Below, piece after piece: positions 48,108-58,508 of a stretch of DNA of 64,000 nt. The notes below the pieces were generated by a model that was not told the DNA's origin, did no database searches, and saw nothing but the letters and a program-made list of their open reading frames with translations. The position numbers and the translations under genes were made by a program. This DNA comes from Eledone cirrhosa (Eukaryota > Mollusca > Cephalopoda > Octopoda > Eledonidae). The stretch is taken from positions 327,501 through 391,500 of the forward strand of contig OZ024742.1 of NCBI GenBank assembly GCA_964016885.1, read 5' to 3'. Positions within the stretch are counted from its first letter, which is position 1, and the number at the start of each line of letters is the position of its first letter.

Positions 48108-48345
48108 GAGGAAGTGGTGGTGGTTGAGGAGGAGGAGGAGGAAGTGGTGGTGGTTGAGGAGGAAGTGGTGTTGGTGGGGTGGAGGAAGTGGTGTTGGTGG
48201 CAGCAATGGTGGTAATGTTGGTAGCAGTATGTTGGAAGAAAAGGTGGTGGTCATTTGTGGTGGTGGCAGTGATGAAGGTCGTGGTGGTGGTGGAGGAAGA
48301 TGAGTTGGTAGGTAGTGTGGTGGTATTGGTGTTGGGGGCAGTACA
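48108..48345 (+). repeat. GGT/GGA-rich purine-skewed simple sequence
   Basis: Dense GGTGGTGG and GGAGGAGG runs; G-quadruplex formation is possible. Val/Glu-type ORFs here are low-complexity artefacts. Confidence 0.85.
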
Positions 48346-48500
48346 GAAAATAAATAGTTTGTGAGAGAGAGAGTTTACAGGATGAAGATTTTTATATAAT
48401 GTGTCAAACTTTGCTGTCATATACATATGGTTTCCTCTCGCATAAGTATAAAAATGTAGCAAAGTTAAACATATATATAATAATAAATATTTATGCTAGA

Positions 48501-48504
<4 letters not shown>

Positions 48505-48531
<27 letters not shown>

Positions 48532-48688
48532 TACAGCCCTTTCTAGCAGGGAAAACAGACATTAAATGATAATATATACATATATATATAAATATAATAT
48601 ACACACACACACACACACACACATACAGCCCTTTCTGGCAGGGAAAACAGACATTAAATGATAATATATACATATATATATAAATATA

Positions 48689-48719
<31 letters not shown>

Positions 48720-48785
48720 TACAGCCCTTGCTAGCAGGGAAAACAGACATTAAATGATAATATATACATATATATATATAAATAT
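48505..48785. repeat. Tandem unit of 92-96 bp combining CA, TA and a SINE-tail piece, three copies
   Basis: 'atacagccct' recurs at 48531, 48623 and 48719. Each copy has CA repeats, 'agcagggaaaacagacatta' (a fragment like the common SINE tail) and TA repeats. Confidence 0.92.
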
Positions 48786-49045
48786 ATAAATGCAGGCCGT
48801 CTATGAATCAAGTCTATTCTGTTTATGTTTGCCGTAAACCTGTAGTTGATTATTTAATCTTTTGCAATTTACATCCGATGACATCACCAAAGTCTTACGT
48901 CATGATCTGAAGATGTAACCAGGCCAGAGAAATACGTATTATGATTTTGTAGCATTAAAAAAATATTTGGAATCCATCCTTATGTTGTCCTACACACACA
49001 CACTAAAGAACAAATGATTTCTCCTGCTCTTCCTTTCATTGAGCC
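48786..49045 (+). other. Possible Penelope-type end, low confidence
   Basis: 'atctgaagatgtaaccagg' followed by 'gagaaatacgtattatg' and an A-rich segment loosely resembles a degenerate hammerhead and 3' end. No gene is recognised. Confidence 0.25.
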
Positions 49046-50268
49046 TCCTTGTGAGGCAATTACAGGAAAAGTACCTAGCTAAAAGTAAGCCACTCTACTT
49101 GGCATTTGTCGACCTTGAGAAAGCCTTTGACAGAGTTCCACGTGCAGTAATCTGGTGGGCTCTTAGAAAACTAGGAGTAGATGAATGGCTTGTGAAAGCG
49201 GTACAAGCCATGTATAGGGGAGCAGTCAGCAAAGTTAGGATTGGCAATGAGTATAGCGAGGAATTTAGCGTACAGGTTGGGGTCCACCAGGGCTCTGTTC
49301 TTAGCCCTCTCCTGTTCATCATAGTCCTGCAAGCAATAACGGAGGAGTTTAAGACCGGATGCCCATGGGAACTCCTGTATGCTGATGACCTCGCACTCAT
49401 AGCTGAATCTATGGTAGAACTAGAGAATAAGTTCCAAACCTGGAAGCAGGGACTAGAGAGAAAGGGCCTCAAAGTCAACATGACAAAGACTAAGGTCCTT
49501 ATAAGTAGACGAGAAAACAGAACCCAGATCCCCTCAGGGAAATGGCCTTGCTCAGTATGTAGGAAAGGTGTAGGTAGGAACTCCATTCTCTGCCCCAAAT
49601 GCAAACAATGGGTACACAAGAGATGTAGCGGGATCTCAGGAAGCTTAATTAAGAATGTAGGATTCACATGCAGCAGCTGTGCTGAAACAGCAAGCAAACA
49701 GCCACAGGAAACAAGTACCACCAATCTCTGGGAGGGCCCTGTAGAAACAGTAGACAGCTTCTGCTACCTAGGTGACCGAATTAGCAACGGAGGTGGGTGC
49801 TCAGAAAGTACAATAACTAGGGTAAGAACGGGATGGAAGAAGTTTAGGGAACTACTACCACTGCTAGCTGCAAAAGGCTTCTCCCTCAGAATGAAAGGCA
49901 GACTGTATGATGCGTGTATCCGAACAGCGATGTTGCATGGTAGTGAGACCTGGGCGCTGAAGGTGGAAGACTTACGTAGATTAGAGAGAAACGAAGCCTG
50001 CATGCTCCGATGGATGTGTAACAGTAATATACGTGAACGACAAAGCATAAAGGAATTGAGAGAGAGACTGAGCATAAGAGGAATCAAATGCTGCGTGCAG
50101 GAGAGGCGGTTACGCTGGTATGGACATGTGATGCGTATGAAGGATGACAGCTGCATAAAAAGGTGCAGAGCACTAGAAGTTGATGGAAACCGCGGAGTGG
50201 GGAGACCCAAGATGACTTGGGATGAGGTGATAAAAGCCGACCTTACCCAACTACACCTCTCAAAGTAA
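49046..50268 (+). CDS. LINE ORF2 fragment, RT palm to C-terminus (copy E)
   Basis: Open to TAA at 50266-50268. It contains RT motif A 'AFVDLEKAFDR', motif B, catalytic 'YADD', the C4HC3 finger and the 'RLRWYGHVMRMKDDS' tail, but lacks the fingers and endonuclease. It shares with copy B the stop that removes 23 C-terminal residues present in copy F, so both descend from the same variant. It is truncated and unlikely to function. Confidence 0.88.
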
Positions 50269-50637
50269 ATGACACACGACCGTGACTTCTGGCGTCACGC
50301 AGTAATACAGGGTACCCGACCTCCCATGGGTACATGCTGAAGCATATAAACAATATGCCCCCCCCCCCACCGCAAGGTGGTCGTGGAGGTGCCACGGCAA
50401 AAAAGCACCCAGCCCACACTGTAAAGTGGACGTGTAGGCGCCACGAAAAAGCACCCAGCACTCACTGTAAATGAGGTTGGTGTTAGGAAGGGCATCCAGC
50501 TGTAGAAATCAAGCCAGATCAGTTCCTGTATGAGCAAGGCATGGTCAGCCGACCAGACACTGCCCACAACAGGACAACCCGTCTAACCCATGCTAGCGTG
50601 GAAGAACGGACGTAAAACGGTGATGATGATGATGATG
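49046..50637 (+). mobile_element. RTE-type LINE, copy E, 5'-truncated
   Basis: Nearly identical to 39367-40957 of copy B: I see only about four or five base differences plus a shorter C run in the tail. It starts in the RT before motif A and ends with GATGATGATGAT. Confidence 0.95.
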
Positions 50638-51296
50638 ATTATCTCTTTATAAAGGAGATAAAATAAAAAACGTCTTGTTTGTAAATCGATTGTTGTGACC
50701 TTTTGTTTGTCTGTTTTATATCTGTTTTATTGGTTCTTTAGCGATATTCTGTTTTATATCTGTTTTATTAGTTTGGCGTGATATTTCTGTTTTATGTGTT
50801 ATTCTGTTTATATCTGTTTTATTTGTTATTCTGTATATTTCTGTTTTATAATTGTTTTATTTGTTATTTAGTGGATTATTTAACTACCTAACAAACAAAA
50901 TTGTTAGAGTGTCAACGAATGTATAATAATGTATACATGTATGCAAATGTATGTTTATTGATGTGTATACATATATATATATGAATGTATATATATATTG
51001 ATGTATACATGCCAATGCATGTATAAGGATGCACGTATATCTTTGTATATATATTGATATATACATGTATATAAATGTATATTGATGTAGACATGTCAAT
51101 GTGAGTATGAATGAATGAATGTGTCAATGTATGTGTATATGTATGAATGTAGGTATGCCAATGTATATGTATGAATGTACCATACATATTCATGTATAAG
51201 TTACATCTTTCAACTATAAAAACAGGATATAAAACCAATATGTGACTTTACTGAACCTACAAAACCTCAATTCAAATCAAGTATAGAGCCATAAAT
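50638..51296. repeat. Degenerate simple repeats ('tctgttttat', then 'atgtatac'-like)
   Basis: 50700-50870 is built from 'tctgttttat' with variable spacing; 50920-51185 from ATGTATAC-like units. The rest is AT-rich. No gene is recognised. Confidence 0.85.
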
Positions 51297-53090
51297 TGTT
51301 CTCTCTACAACAGAAGTAACTTTACCACAACATATAACTGAGTGTATACAGTAGTTCTATCTACAACAGAAGTGACTTTACCACAACATATAACTGAGTG
51401 TATACAGTAGTTCTATCTACAATAGAAGTGACTTTACCACAACATATAACTGAGTGTATACAGTAGTTCTATCTACAATAGAAGTGACTTTACCACAACA
51501 TATAACTGAGTGTATACAGTAGTTCTATCTACAACAGAAGTAACTTTACCACAACATATAACTGAGTGTATACAGTAATTCTATTTACAACAGAAGTGAC
51601 TTTACCACAACATATAACTGAGTCTATACAGTAGTTCTATCTACAATAGAAGTGACTTTACCACAACATATAACTGAGTGTATACAGTAGTTCTATCTAC
51701 AACAGAAGTGACTTTACCACAACATATAACTGAGTGTATACAGTAGTTCTATCTACAACAGAAGTGACTTTACCACAACATATAACTGAGTGTATACAGT
51801 AGTTCTATCTACAATAGAAGTGACTTTACCACAACATATAACTGAGTGTATACAGTAGTTCTATCTACAATAGAAGTGACTTTACCACAACATATAACTG
51901 AGTGTATACAGTAGTTCTATCTACAACAGAAGTGACTTTACCACAACATATAACTGAGTGTATACAGTAGTTCTATCTACAATAGAAGTGACTTTACCAC
52001 AACATATAACTGAGTGTATACAGTAGTTCTATCTACAATAGAAGTGACTTTACCACAACATATAACTGAGTGTATACAGTAGTTCTATCTACAATAGAAG
52101 TGACTTTACCACAACATATAACTGAGTGTATACAGTAGTTCTATCTACAACAGAAGTGACTTTACCACAACATATAACTGAGTGTATACAGTAGTTCTAT
52201 CTACAACAGAAGTGACTTTACCACAACATATAACTGAGTGTATACAGTAGTTCTATCTACAACAGAAGTGACTTTACCACAACATATAACTGAGTGTATA
52301 CAGTAGTTCTATCTACAACAGAAGTGACTTTACCACAACATATAACTGAGTCTATACAGTAGTTCTATCTACAATAGAAGTGACTTTACCACAACATATA
52401 ACTGAGTCTATACAGTAGTTCTATCTACAATAGAAGTGACTTTACCACAACATATAACTGAGTGTATACAGTAGTTCTATCTACAATAGAAGTGACTTTA
52501 CCACAACATATAACTGAGTGTATACAGTAGTTCTCTCTACAACAGAAGTGACTTTACCACAACATATAACTGAGTGTATACACTAGTTCTATCTACAATA
52601 GAAGTGACTTTACCACAACATATAACTGAGTGTATACAGTAGTTCTATCTACAATAGAAGTGACTTTACCACAACATATAACTGAGTGTATACAGTAGTT
52701 CTATCTACAACAGAAGTGACTTTACCACAACATATAACTGAGTGTATACACTAGTTCTATCTACAATAGAAGTGACTTTACCACAACATATAACTGAGTG
52801 TATACAGTAGTTCTATCTACAACAGAAGTGACTTTACCACAACATATAACTGAGTGTATACAGTAGTTCTCTCTACAACAGAAGTGACTTTACCACAACA
52901 TATAACTGAGTGTATACAGTAGTTCTATCTACAATAGAAGTGACTTTACCACAACATATAACTGAGTGTATACAGTAGTTCTATCTACAATAGAAGTGAC
53001 TTTACCACAACATATAACTGAGTGTATACAGTAGTTCTCTCTACAACAGAAGTGACTTTACCACAACATATAACAGTGTATACACTAGTT
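51297..53090. repeat. 56-bp satellite, about 32 copies
   Basis: Units containing 'agaagtgactttaccacaac' and 'gagtgtatacagtagttcta' repeat with a 56-bp period. Copies are very uniform; the main variable sites are acaaca/acaata, gtgact/gtaact, gagtgt/gagtct and cagtag/cactag. I do not recognise a parent element. Confidence 0.97.
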
Positions 53091-53339
53091 TTAGCTACAG
53101 CTGAACTTAGAGATTTAAAAAGCTTAATAAATTCCAAAATAGCATCCAGCTTTTATCAGTGTAACTAAACTGGAAGAAGCAGATATTCCCCGTTAATCTC
53201 ATTATACCTTATAACTGACCTCAATAATTAAGTAAATCTACAGATAATCATTTCTGATTTCACAGAATGAAAGCTTTTTAATTGACGGCTAACACTAATC
53301 CACCATCTTATACATACATACCATTAACTCTTAATGTCC
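53091..53339. other. No recognised feature
   Basis: Short AT-rich unique DNA between the satellite and the next repeat family. Confidence 0.6.
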
Positions 53340-53520
53340 TCTACCACATCAAACCACATTAGCAAGACATTATTGAAAAGTACAAAACAACAATATGATT
53401 GCATCACATTAAACATGTTTTTACATTAGTTTATGGCAGATTTTCACAACAATCTGTCCACTAGTAAATATACTATAAACATTTCAATTAAACCCATTTT
53501 TAGATAATTTCTACTAAATC
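53340..53520 (+). repeat. Dispersed repeat, same family as 3236-3500 (inverted)
   Basis: 'accacattagcaagacatta', 'atgattgcatcacattaaac' and 'ttcacaacaatctgtccac' are the reverse complements of blocks at 3.3-3.5 kb. Confidence 0.8.
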
Positions 53521-53579
53521 ATTATGGGATACTCAGTGTTCAATAACAGCTTTATTTTCAGAAAATAACATTTTGTAAC

Positions 53580-53789
53580 ATTTGGTAGGGTCATGTTGCC
53601 AATAAAAACATGCATCTGTTGGATTTTACTTGATCTTATTATTATTTCCCAGTTAGTTTAATAACTGGATGGTTGTTCCAACAACTAGACAACCATTCGG
53701 TCATTAAACTAACTGATCAGGAAATTATAATAAATTGAAGTGAAACCCAAAAGTGCATGTGTTTTTATTGGCAACATGACCCTACCAAA
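53580..53789. repeat. Inverted-repeat element with about 100-bp arms
   Basis: The ends are near-perfect inverted copies ('tttggtagggtcatgttgcc' against 53770-53789). The inner parts pair with more mismatches, for example 'cagttagtttaat' against 'attaaactaactg'. No ORF. It may be a MITE-like or fold-back element. It sits between two copies of the dispersed repeat family. Confidence 0.85.
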
Positions 53790-53874
53790 TTATAACAATA
53801 TCTGTTTCAACACATTTTCATATAAAAAAAATCTTGCAAAACAATTTTAAAAAATGTGTACTATTATTTTTGGA

Positions 53875-54020
53875 AAATATGATTGCATCATGTTAAAAAT
53901 TGAAATATTTAATATTACAAATTTTGACAATCTGTCCACTAGTAAAGATACTATTAACATTTGAATAACCAAACACATTTTTGGATATTTTCTGCTAAAT
54001 CATTCCAAGATGTTATGGGA
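53875..54020 (+). repeat. Dispersed repeat, third copy
   Basis: Matches 53395-53525 ('atgattgcatcat', 'gacaatctgtccactagtaa', 'ttctgctaaatcatt'), so the inverted-repeat element is flanked by direct copies. Confidence 0.75.
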
Positions 54021-54097
54021 GTTAAATTATCTCTCATATATATATGTATATATAAGCTCACGGAGGAGATGACGAAGGACCGTGACAAGTGGGGAGA

Positions 54098-54131
54098 TGC
54101 AAGCAGGGAAAAGTGGACGTAAAATGATGAT
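54098..54131 (+). repeat. SINE tail fragment facing the next SINE
   Basis: 'tgcaagcagggaaaagtgga' then 'cgtaaaatgatgatg', tail to tail with the SINE that follows. Confidence 0.8.
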
Positions 54132-54134
54132 GAC

Positions 54135-54500
54135 GATTATTATATCATCATTTCACTTCATCATTTCATTTTACGTCCACTTTTTCACTGCTTGCAAGGG
54201 TGGGACGAGAACCGATTCTGGCTTGATTTCTACAGCTGGGTGCCCTTCCTCACACCAACCTCATTTACAGTGAGTGCTGAGTGCTTTTTTGCCGTGGCAC
54301 CTCCACGACCGCTTTACAGTGGAATGATAGGGACCTTAGTCCCTGGTCCCTATCATCTCATTTCTACAGCTGAGTAAACTGGAGCAATGTGAAATAAAGT
54401 GTCTTGTCCAAGGAAACAACACACCGCCCGGTCTGAGAATTGAACTCACAATCTTTCGATTACAAGGCCAATGCTCTAACCACTAAGCCATGTGCCTCCA
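54135..54500 (-). mobile_element. tRNA-derived SINE
   Basis: On the minus strand: head 'ggcttagtggttagagca', B-box 'gtgagttcaattctcag', the body, the 3' half shared with the LINE and the ATG repeat at its end. It is flanked by a TA run at the head side. Confidence 0.92.
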
Positions 54501-54509
54501 TATATATAT

Positions 54510-54705
54510 ATAGGAACCAGTAAGACCCCGACGGCTGAGCTCAAGCCGTTTCGACGGCTAATTCCAGAATTAGCCGTCGAAACGGCTTGAGCTCAGCCGT
54601 CGGGGTCTTACTGGTTCCTATTACCCACTCTACTACCCCAAGTATTGAGTACTTTGGAGCGTTATGGTCCACCTGGTTCCTTACCACATTTCCTTCGTTA
54701 TATAT
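54510..54705 (-). repeat. Fold-back repeat family, copy 3, with perfect 55-bp-arm palindrome
   Basis: 54510-54564 and 54567-54621 are perfect inverted copies separated by 2 nt ('ccccgacggctgagctcaag' lies in the left arm). 54622-54705 is the reverse of the 'gtggtaaggaaccaggtgga' segment of copy 1. It lies directly upstream of the TA run where LINE copy F begins. Confidence 0.95.
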
Positions 54706-54717
54706 ATATATATATAA

Positions 54718-57201
54718 AGTAACACAAACTTTAAAAAACCCGACAACCACCTGATCACCTATAGATCAGGGGAGCACTCTAGTCAGTTAGATTTTATCCT
54801 CATCAGAGGACGTGACAGATGGACGGTCGTAAACACAAAAGCCTTCCCTAGTGAGGAATGTACATCCCAACATAGCTTAGTTGTCAGCGACCTCACGGTC
54901 AGAACTAGACGAGCCCTGAAACAGAGGCCAACCTGGAGAAGAAAGATCTGGAAGCTGAAAGTCCCCTCAACCAGTAACAGATTTAAAGATATTTTACTCA
55001 ACGCCTACGACAGTAAAGAAGAACAGATAGAGACATTTAACGTAGAAGAGAACTGGGAGTTCCTAAAAAATAACTTACTAGAGGCGACGGATGAGGTTTG
55101 TGGCTGGAGAAAGACCTCAAGCAGGAGGGGAGTGACTTGGTGGTGGAACAATAAAGTAGATGAAGCAGTCAAGGCCAAGAGACAGGCATGGAAAGAATGG
55201 AAGAACGGGGGGAGCAGGGTACATTACATAGAGACCAAGAGGGAAGCTAGGCGACAAGTATACTTAGCTAGGAGGGAAGCAGAGGATAGAAAATTCAAGC
55301 ATGTTTTACAACGTGAGGACCAGAAACAGGAGGTATTCAAGATTGCGAGGCAGTGTGTCAGAGATAGTTGTGATGTCATTGGAGAGAAGTGTATCCGGAA
55401 TGATAAAGGTGAGCTTGCCCTCACAAGTGCTGAGAAGAAAGATGCATGGAAGAGTCATTATGATAGATTACTAAATGAGGAGAATGCATGGGAAGAAGAG
55501 ACCCTACCCCATGTAGACCCTATAGAGGGACCAGCAGTACAAGTCAGCGGCAGCGTAGTAAGTAAGGCAATCAGAGATATGAAGATGGGGAAGGCAACCG
55601 GTCCATCGGGTATAGCTGCCGAGATGCTGAAGGCATCTGGGTCTGTAGGTCACACTATAACCACACGTATCGTTAACCAGGTAGTACTAGAAGGGGCCAT
55701 ACCAAAAGATTGGTGCAGTAGCATCATTGTCAACTGCTACAAAGGTAAAGGCGATGCACTAGATAGAGGAAACTATAGAGGTATAAAGTTGATGGACCAG
55801 GTCATGAAAGTAACAGAAAGAGTTATAGCACAGCTGATTAGGGACCGGGTGAATATAGACGAGATGCAATTTGGGTTTGTACCAGGGAGAGGCACCACTG
55901 ATACCTTCTTCCTTGTGAGACAATTACAGGAAAAGTACCTAGCTAAAAGTAAGCCACTCTACTTGGCATTTGTCGACCTTGAGAAAGCCTTTGACAGAGT
56001 TCCACGTGCAGTAATCTGGTGGGCTCTTAGAAAACTAGGAGTAGATGAATGGCTTGTGAAAGCGGTACAAGCCATGTATAGGGGAGCAGTCAGCAAAGTT
56101 AGGATTAGCAATGAGTATAGCGAGGAATTTAGCGTACAGGTTGGGGTCCACCAGGGCTCTGTTCTTAGCCCTCTCCTGTTCATCATAGTCCTGCAGGCAA
56201 TAACGGAGGAGTTTAAGACCGGATGCCCATGGGAACTCCTGTATGCTGATGACCTCGCACTCATAGCTGAATCTATGGTAGAACTAGAGAATAAATTCCA
56301 AACCTGGAAGCAGGGACTAGAGAGAAAGGGCCTCAAAGTCAACATGACAAAGACTAAGGTCCTTGTAAGTAGACGAGAAAACAGAACCCAGATCCCCTCA
56401 GGGAAATGGCCTTGCTCAGTATGTAGGAAAGGTGTAGGTAGGAACTCCATTCTCTGCCCCAAATGCAAACAATGGGTACACAAGAGATGTAGCGGGATCT
56501 CAGGAAGCTTAATTAAGAATGTAGGATTCACATGCAGCAGCTGTGCTGAAACAGCAAGCAAACAGCCACAGGAAACAAGTACCACCAATCTCTGGGAGGG
56601 CCCTGTAGAAACAGTAGACAGCTTCTGCTACCTAGGTGACCGAATTAGCAACGGAGGTGGGTGCTCAGAAAGTACAATAACTAGGGTAAGAACGGGATGG
56701 AAGAAGTTTAGGGAACTACTACCACTGCTAGCTGCAAAAGGCTTCTCCCTCAGAATGAAAGGCAGACTGTATGATGCGTGTATCCGAACAGCGATGTTGC
56801 ATGGTAGTGAGACCTGGGCGCTGAAGGTGGAAGACTTACGTAGATTAGAGAGAAACGAAGCCTGCATGCTCCGATGGATGTGTAACAGTAATATACGTGA
56901 ACGACAAAGCATAAAGGAATTGAGAGAGAGACTGAGCATAAGAGGAATCAAATGCTGCGTGCAGGAGAGGCGGTTACGCTGGTATGGACATGTGATGCGT
57001 ATGAAGGATGACAGCTGCATAAAAAGGTGCAGAGCACTAGAAGCTGATGGAAACCGCGGAGTGGGGAGACCCAAGATGACTTGGGATGAGGTGATAAAAG
57101 CCGACCTTACCCAACTACACCTCTCAAAGACAATGACACACGACCGTGACTTCTGGCGTCACGCAGTAATACAGGGTACCCGACCTCCCATGGGTACATG
57201 A
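54718..57201 (+). CDS. LINE ORF2: end of AP endonuclease, reverse transcriptase, PHD-like finger (copy F)
   Basis: The frame is open from 54718 to TGA at 57199-57201, 827 codons without a stop. The first ~60 residues carry the C-terminal AP-endonuclease signatures of RTE LINEs: 'NHLITYRSGE', 'SSQLDFILIR' and 'QHSLVVSD' with the catalytic His. The RT follows: motif A Asp at 55975-55977, 'GVHQGSVLSPLLF', and the catalytic YADD at 56242-56253. A C4HC3 cluster (56413-56544, pattern C-x2-C-x10-C-x2-C-x4-H-x2-C-x14-C-x2-C) fits a PHD-type zinc finger between RT and the C-terminal region. The tail has 'RLRWYGHVMRMKDDS' and 'GRPKMTWDEV'. Only the endonuclease N-terminus and the 5' UTR are missing. 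It probably represents a recently active subfamily. The GTG at 55132 is not a true start. Confidence 0.93.
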   Translation, partial: SNTNFKKPDNHLITYRSGEHSSQLDFILIRGRDRWTVVNTKAFPSEECTSQHSLVVSDLTVRTRRALKQRPTWRRKIWKLKVPSTSNRFKDILLNAYDSKEEQIETFNVEENWEFLKNNLLEATDEVCGWRKTSSRRGVTWWWNNKVDEAVKAKRQAWKEWKNGGSRVHYIETKREARRQVYLARREAEDRKFKHVLQREDQKQEVFKIARQCVRDSCDVIGEKCIRNDKGELALTSAEKKDAWKSHYDRLLNEENAWEEETLPHVDPIEGPAVQVSGSVVSKAIRDMKMGKATGPSGIAAEMLKASGSVGHTITTRIVNQVVLEGAIPKDWCSSIIVNCYKGKGDALDRGNYRGIKLMDQVMKVTERVIAQLIRDRVNIDEMQFGFVPGRGTTDTFFLVRQLQEKYLAKSKPLYLAFVDLEKAFDRVPRAVIWWALRKLGVDEWLVKAVQAMYRGAVSKVRISNEYSEEFSVQVGVHQGSVLSPLLFIIVLQAITEEFKTGCPWELLYADDLALIAESMVELENKFQTWKQGLERKGLKVNMTKTKVLVSRRENRTQIPSGKWPCSVCRKGVGRNSILCPKCKQWVHKRCSGISGSLIKNVGFTCSSCAETASKQPQETSTTNLWEGPVETVDSFCYLGDRISNGGGCSESTITRVRTGWKKFRELLPLLAAKGFSLRMKGRLYDACIRTAMLHGSETWALKVEDLRRLERNEACMLRWMCNSNIRERQSIKELRERLSIRGIKCCVQERRLRWYGHVMRMKDDSCIKRCRALEADGNRGVGRPKMTWDEVIKADLTQLHLSKTMTHDRDFWRHAVIQGTRPPMGT

Positions 57202-57500
57202 TGAAGCATATAAACAATATGCCCCCCCCCCACCGCAAGGTGGTCGTGGAGGTGCCACGGCAAAAAAGCACCCAGCCCACACTGTAAAGTGGACGTGTAG
57301 GCGCCACGAAAAAGCACCCAGCACTCACTGTAAATGAGGTTGGTGTTAGGAAGGGCATCCAGCTGTAGAAATCAAGCCAGATCAGTTCCTGTATGAGCAA
57401 GGCATGGTCAGCCGACCAGACACTGCCCACAACAGGACAACCCGTCTAACCCATGCTAGCGTGGAAGAACGGACGTAAAACGGTGATGATGATGATGATA
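54718..57500 (+). mobile_element. RTE-type LINE, copy F (longest)
   Basis: It begins right after a TA microsatellite and ends in GATGATGATGAT followed by TA. It includes the last part of the endonuclease domain, the whole RT, the PHD-like finger, the C-terminal region and the 3' tail with the duplicated 'aagcacccagc' block. It is only 5'-truncated. Confidence 0.95.
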
Positions 57501-57506
57501 TATATA

Positions 57507-57845
57507 CACATGGCTTAGTGGTTAGAGCATTGGCCTTGCAATCGAAAGGTTGTGAGTTCAATTCTCAGACCGGGTGATGTGTTGTTTTCTTGAGCAAGAC
57601 ACTTTATTTCACATTGCTCCAGTGTACTCAGCTGTAGAAATGAGATGATAGGGACTGGGGTCCATATAATTCCACTGCAAAGTGGTCGTGGAGGTGCTAC
57701 GGCAAAAAAGCACCCAGCACTCACTGTAAATGAGGTTGGTGTTAGGAAGGGCATCCAGCTGTAGAAATCAAGCCAGAATCAGTTCCCGTCCCACCCTTGC
57801 AAGCAGGGAAAAGCGGACGTAAAATGATGATGATGATGATGATGA
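57507..57845 (+). mobile_element. tRNA-derived SINE, complete
   Basis: A-box 'ggcttagtggttagagca', B-box 'gtgagttcaattctcag', body 'ttgagcaagacactttattt', 3' half 'gttggtgttaggaagggc' and 'cccttgcaagcagggaaaag', ending in ATG repeats and TA. It is separated from LINE copy F by only a few TA repeats. Confidence 0.94.
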
Positions 57846-58195
57846 TATATACACACACACCAACTAATGAACTGATATAGCACACCAATAAACCAATCCC
57901 ACACCGAATGTGTCCGTGTGTATACAGTTTAGAATAGATATATCATATCATTGCATATCTTAAGAAGCAACTAAAAGGGTTGGTGTCAGGAAGAGCATCC
58001 AGCTCGAAGACATTGCCTCAAAAATCCCATCTAACCTATACGAGCATAGAGAAATTGGCATAAAAATGGTGATCGTGGTGTGATGATGAGGAGGAGGATA
58101 CCACTAAACTTATCACACATTGGTGACAATGCATGGACTCATGGTTAAGGTGTTAAGTTTCACAAACATAAGGCTGGAGGGGAAATTTGGTAGAG
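57846..58195 (+). other. SINE-tail relic (57972-58085) in otherwise unremarkable DNA
   Basis: 'ggttggtgtcaggaagagca' and a degraded tail ending 'ggtgatcgtggtgtgatgat'. CA repeats at 57848-57862. No gene is recognised. Confidence 0.65.
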
Positions 58196-58508
<313 letters not shown>

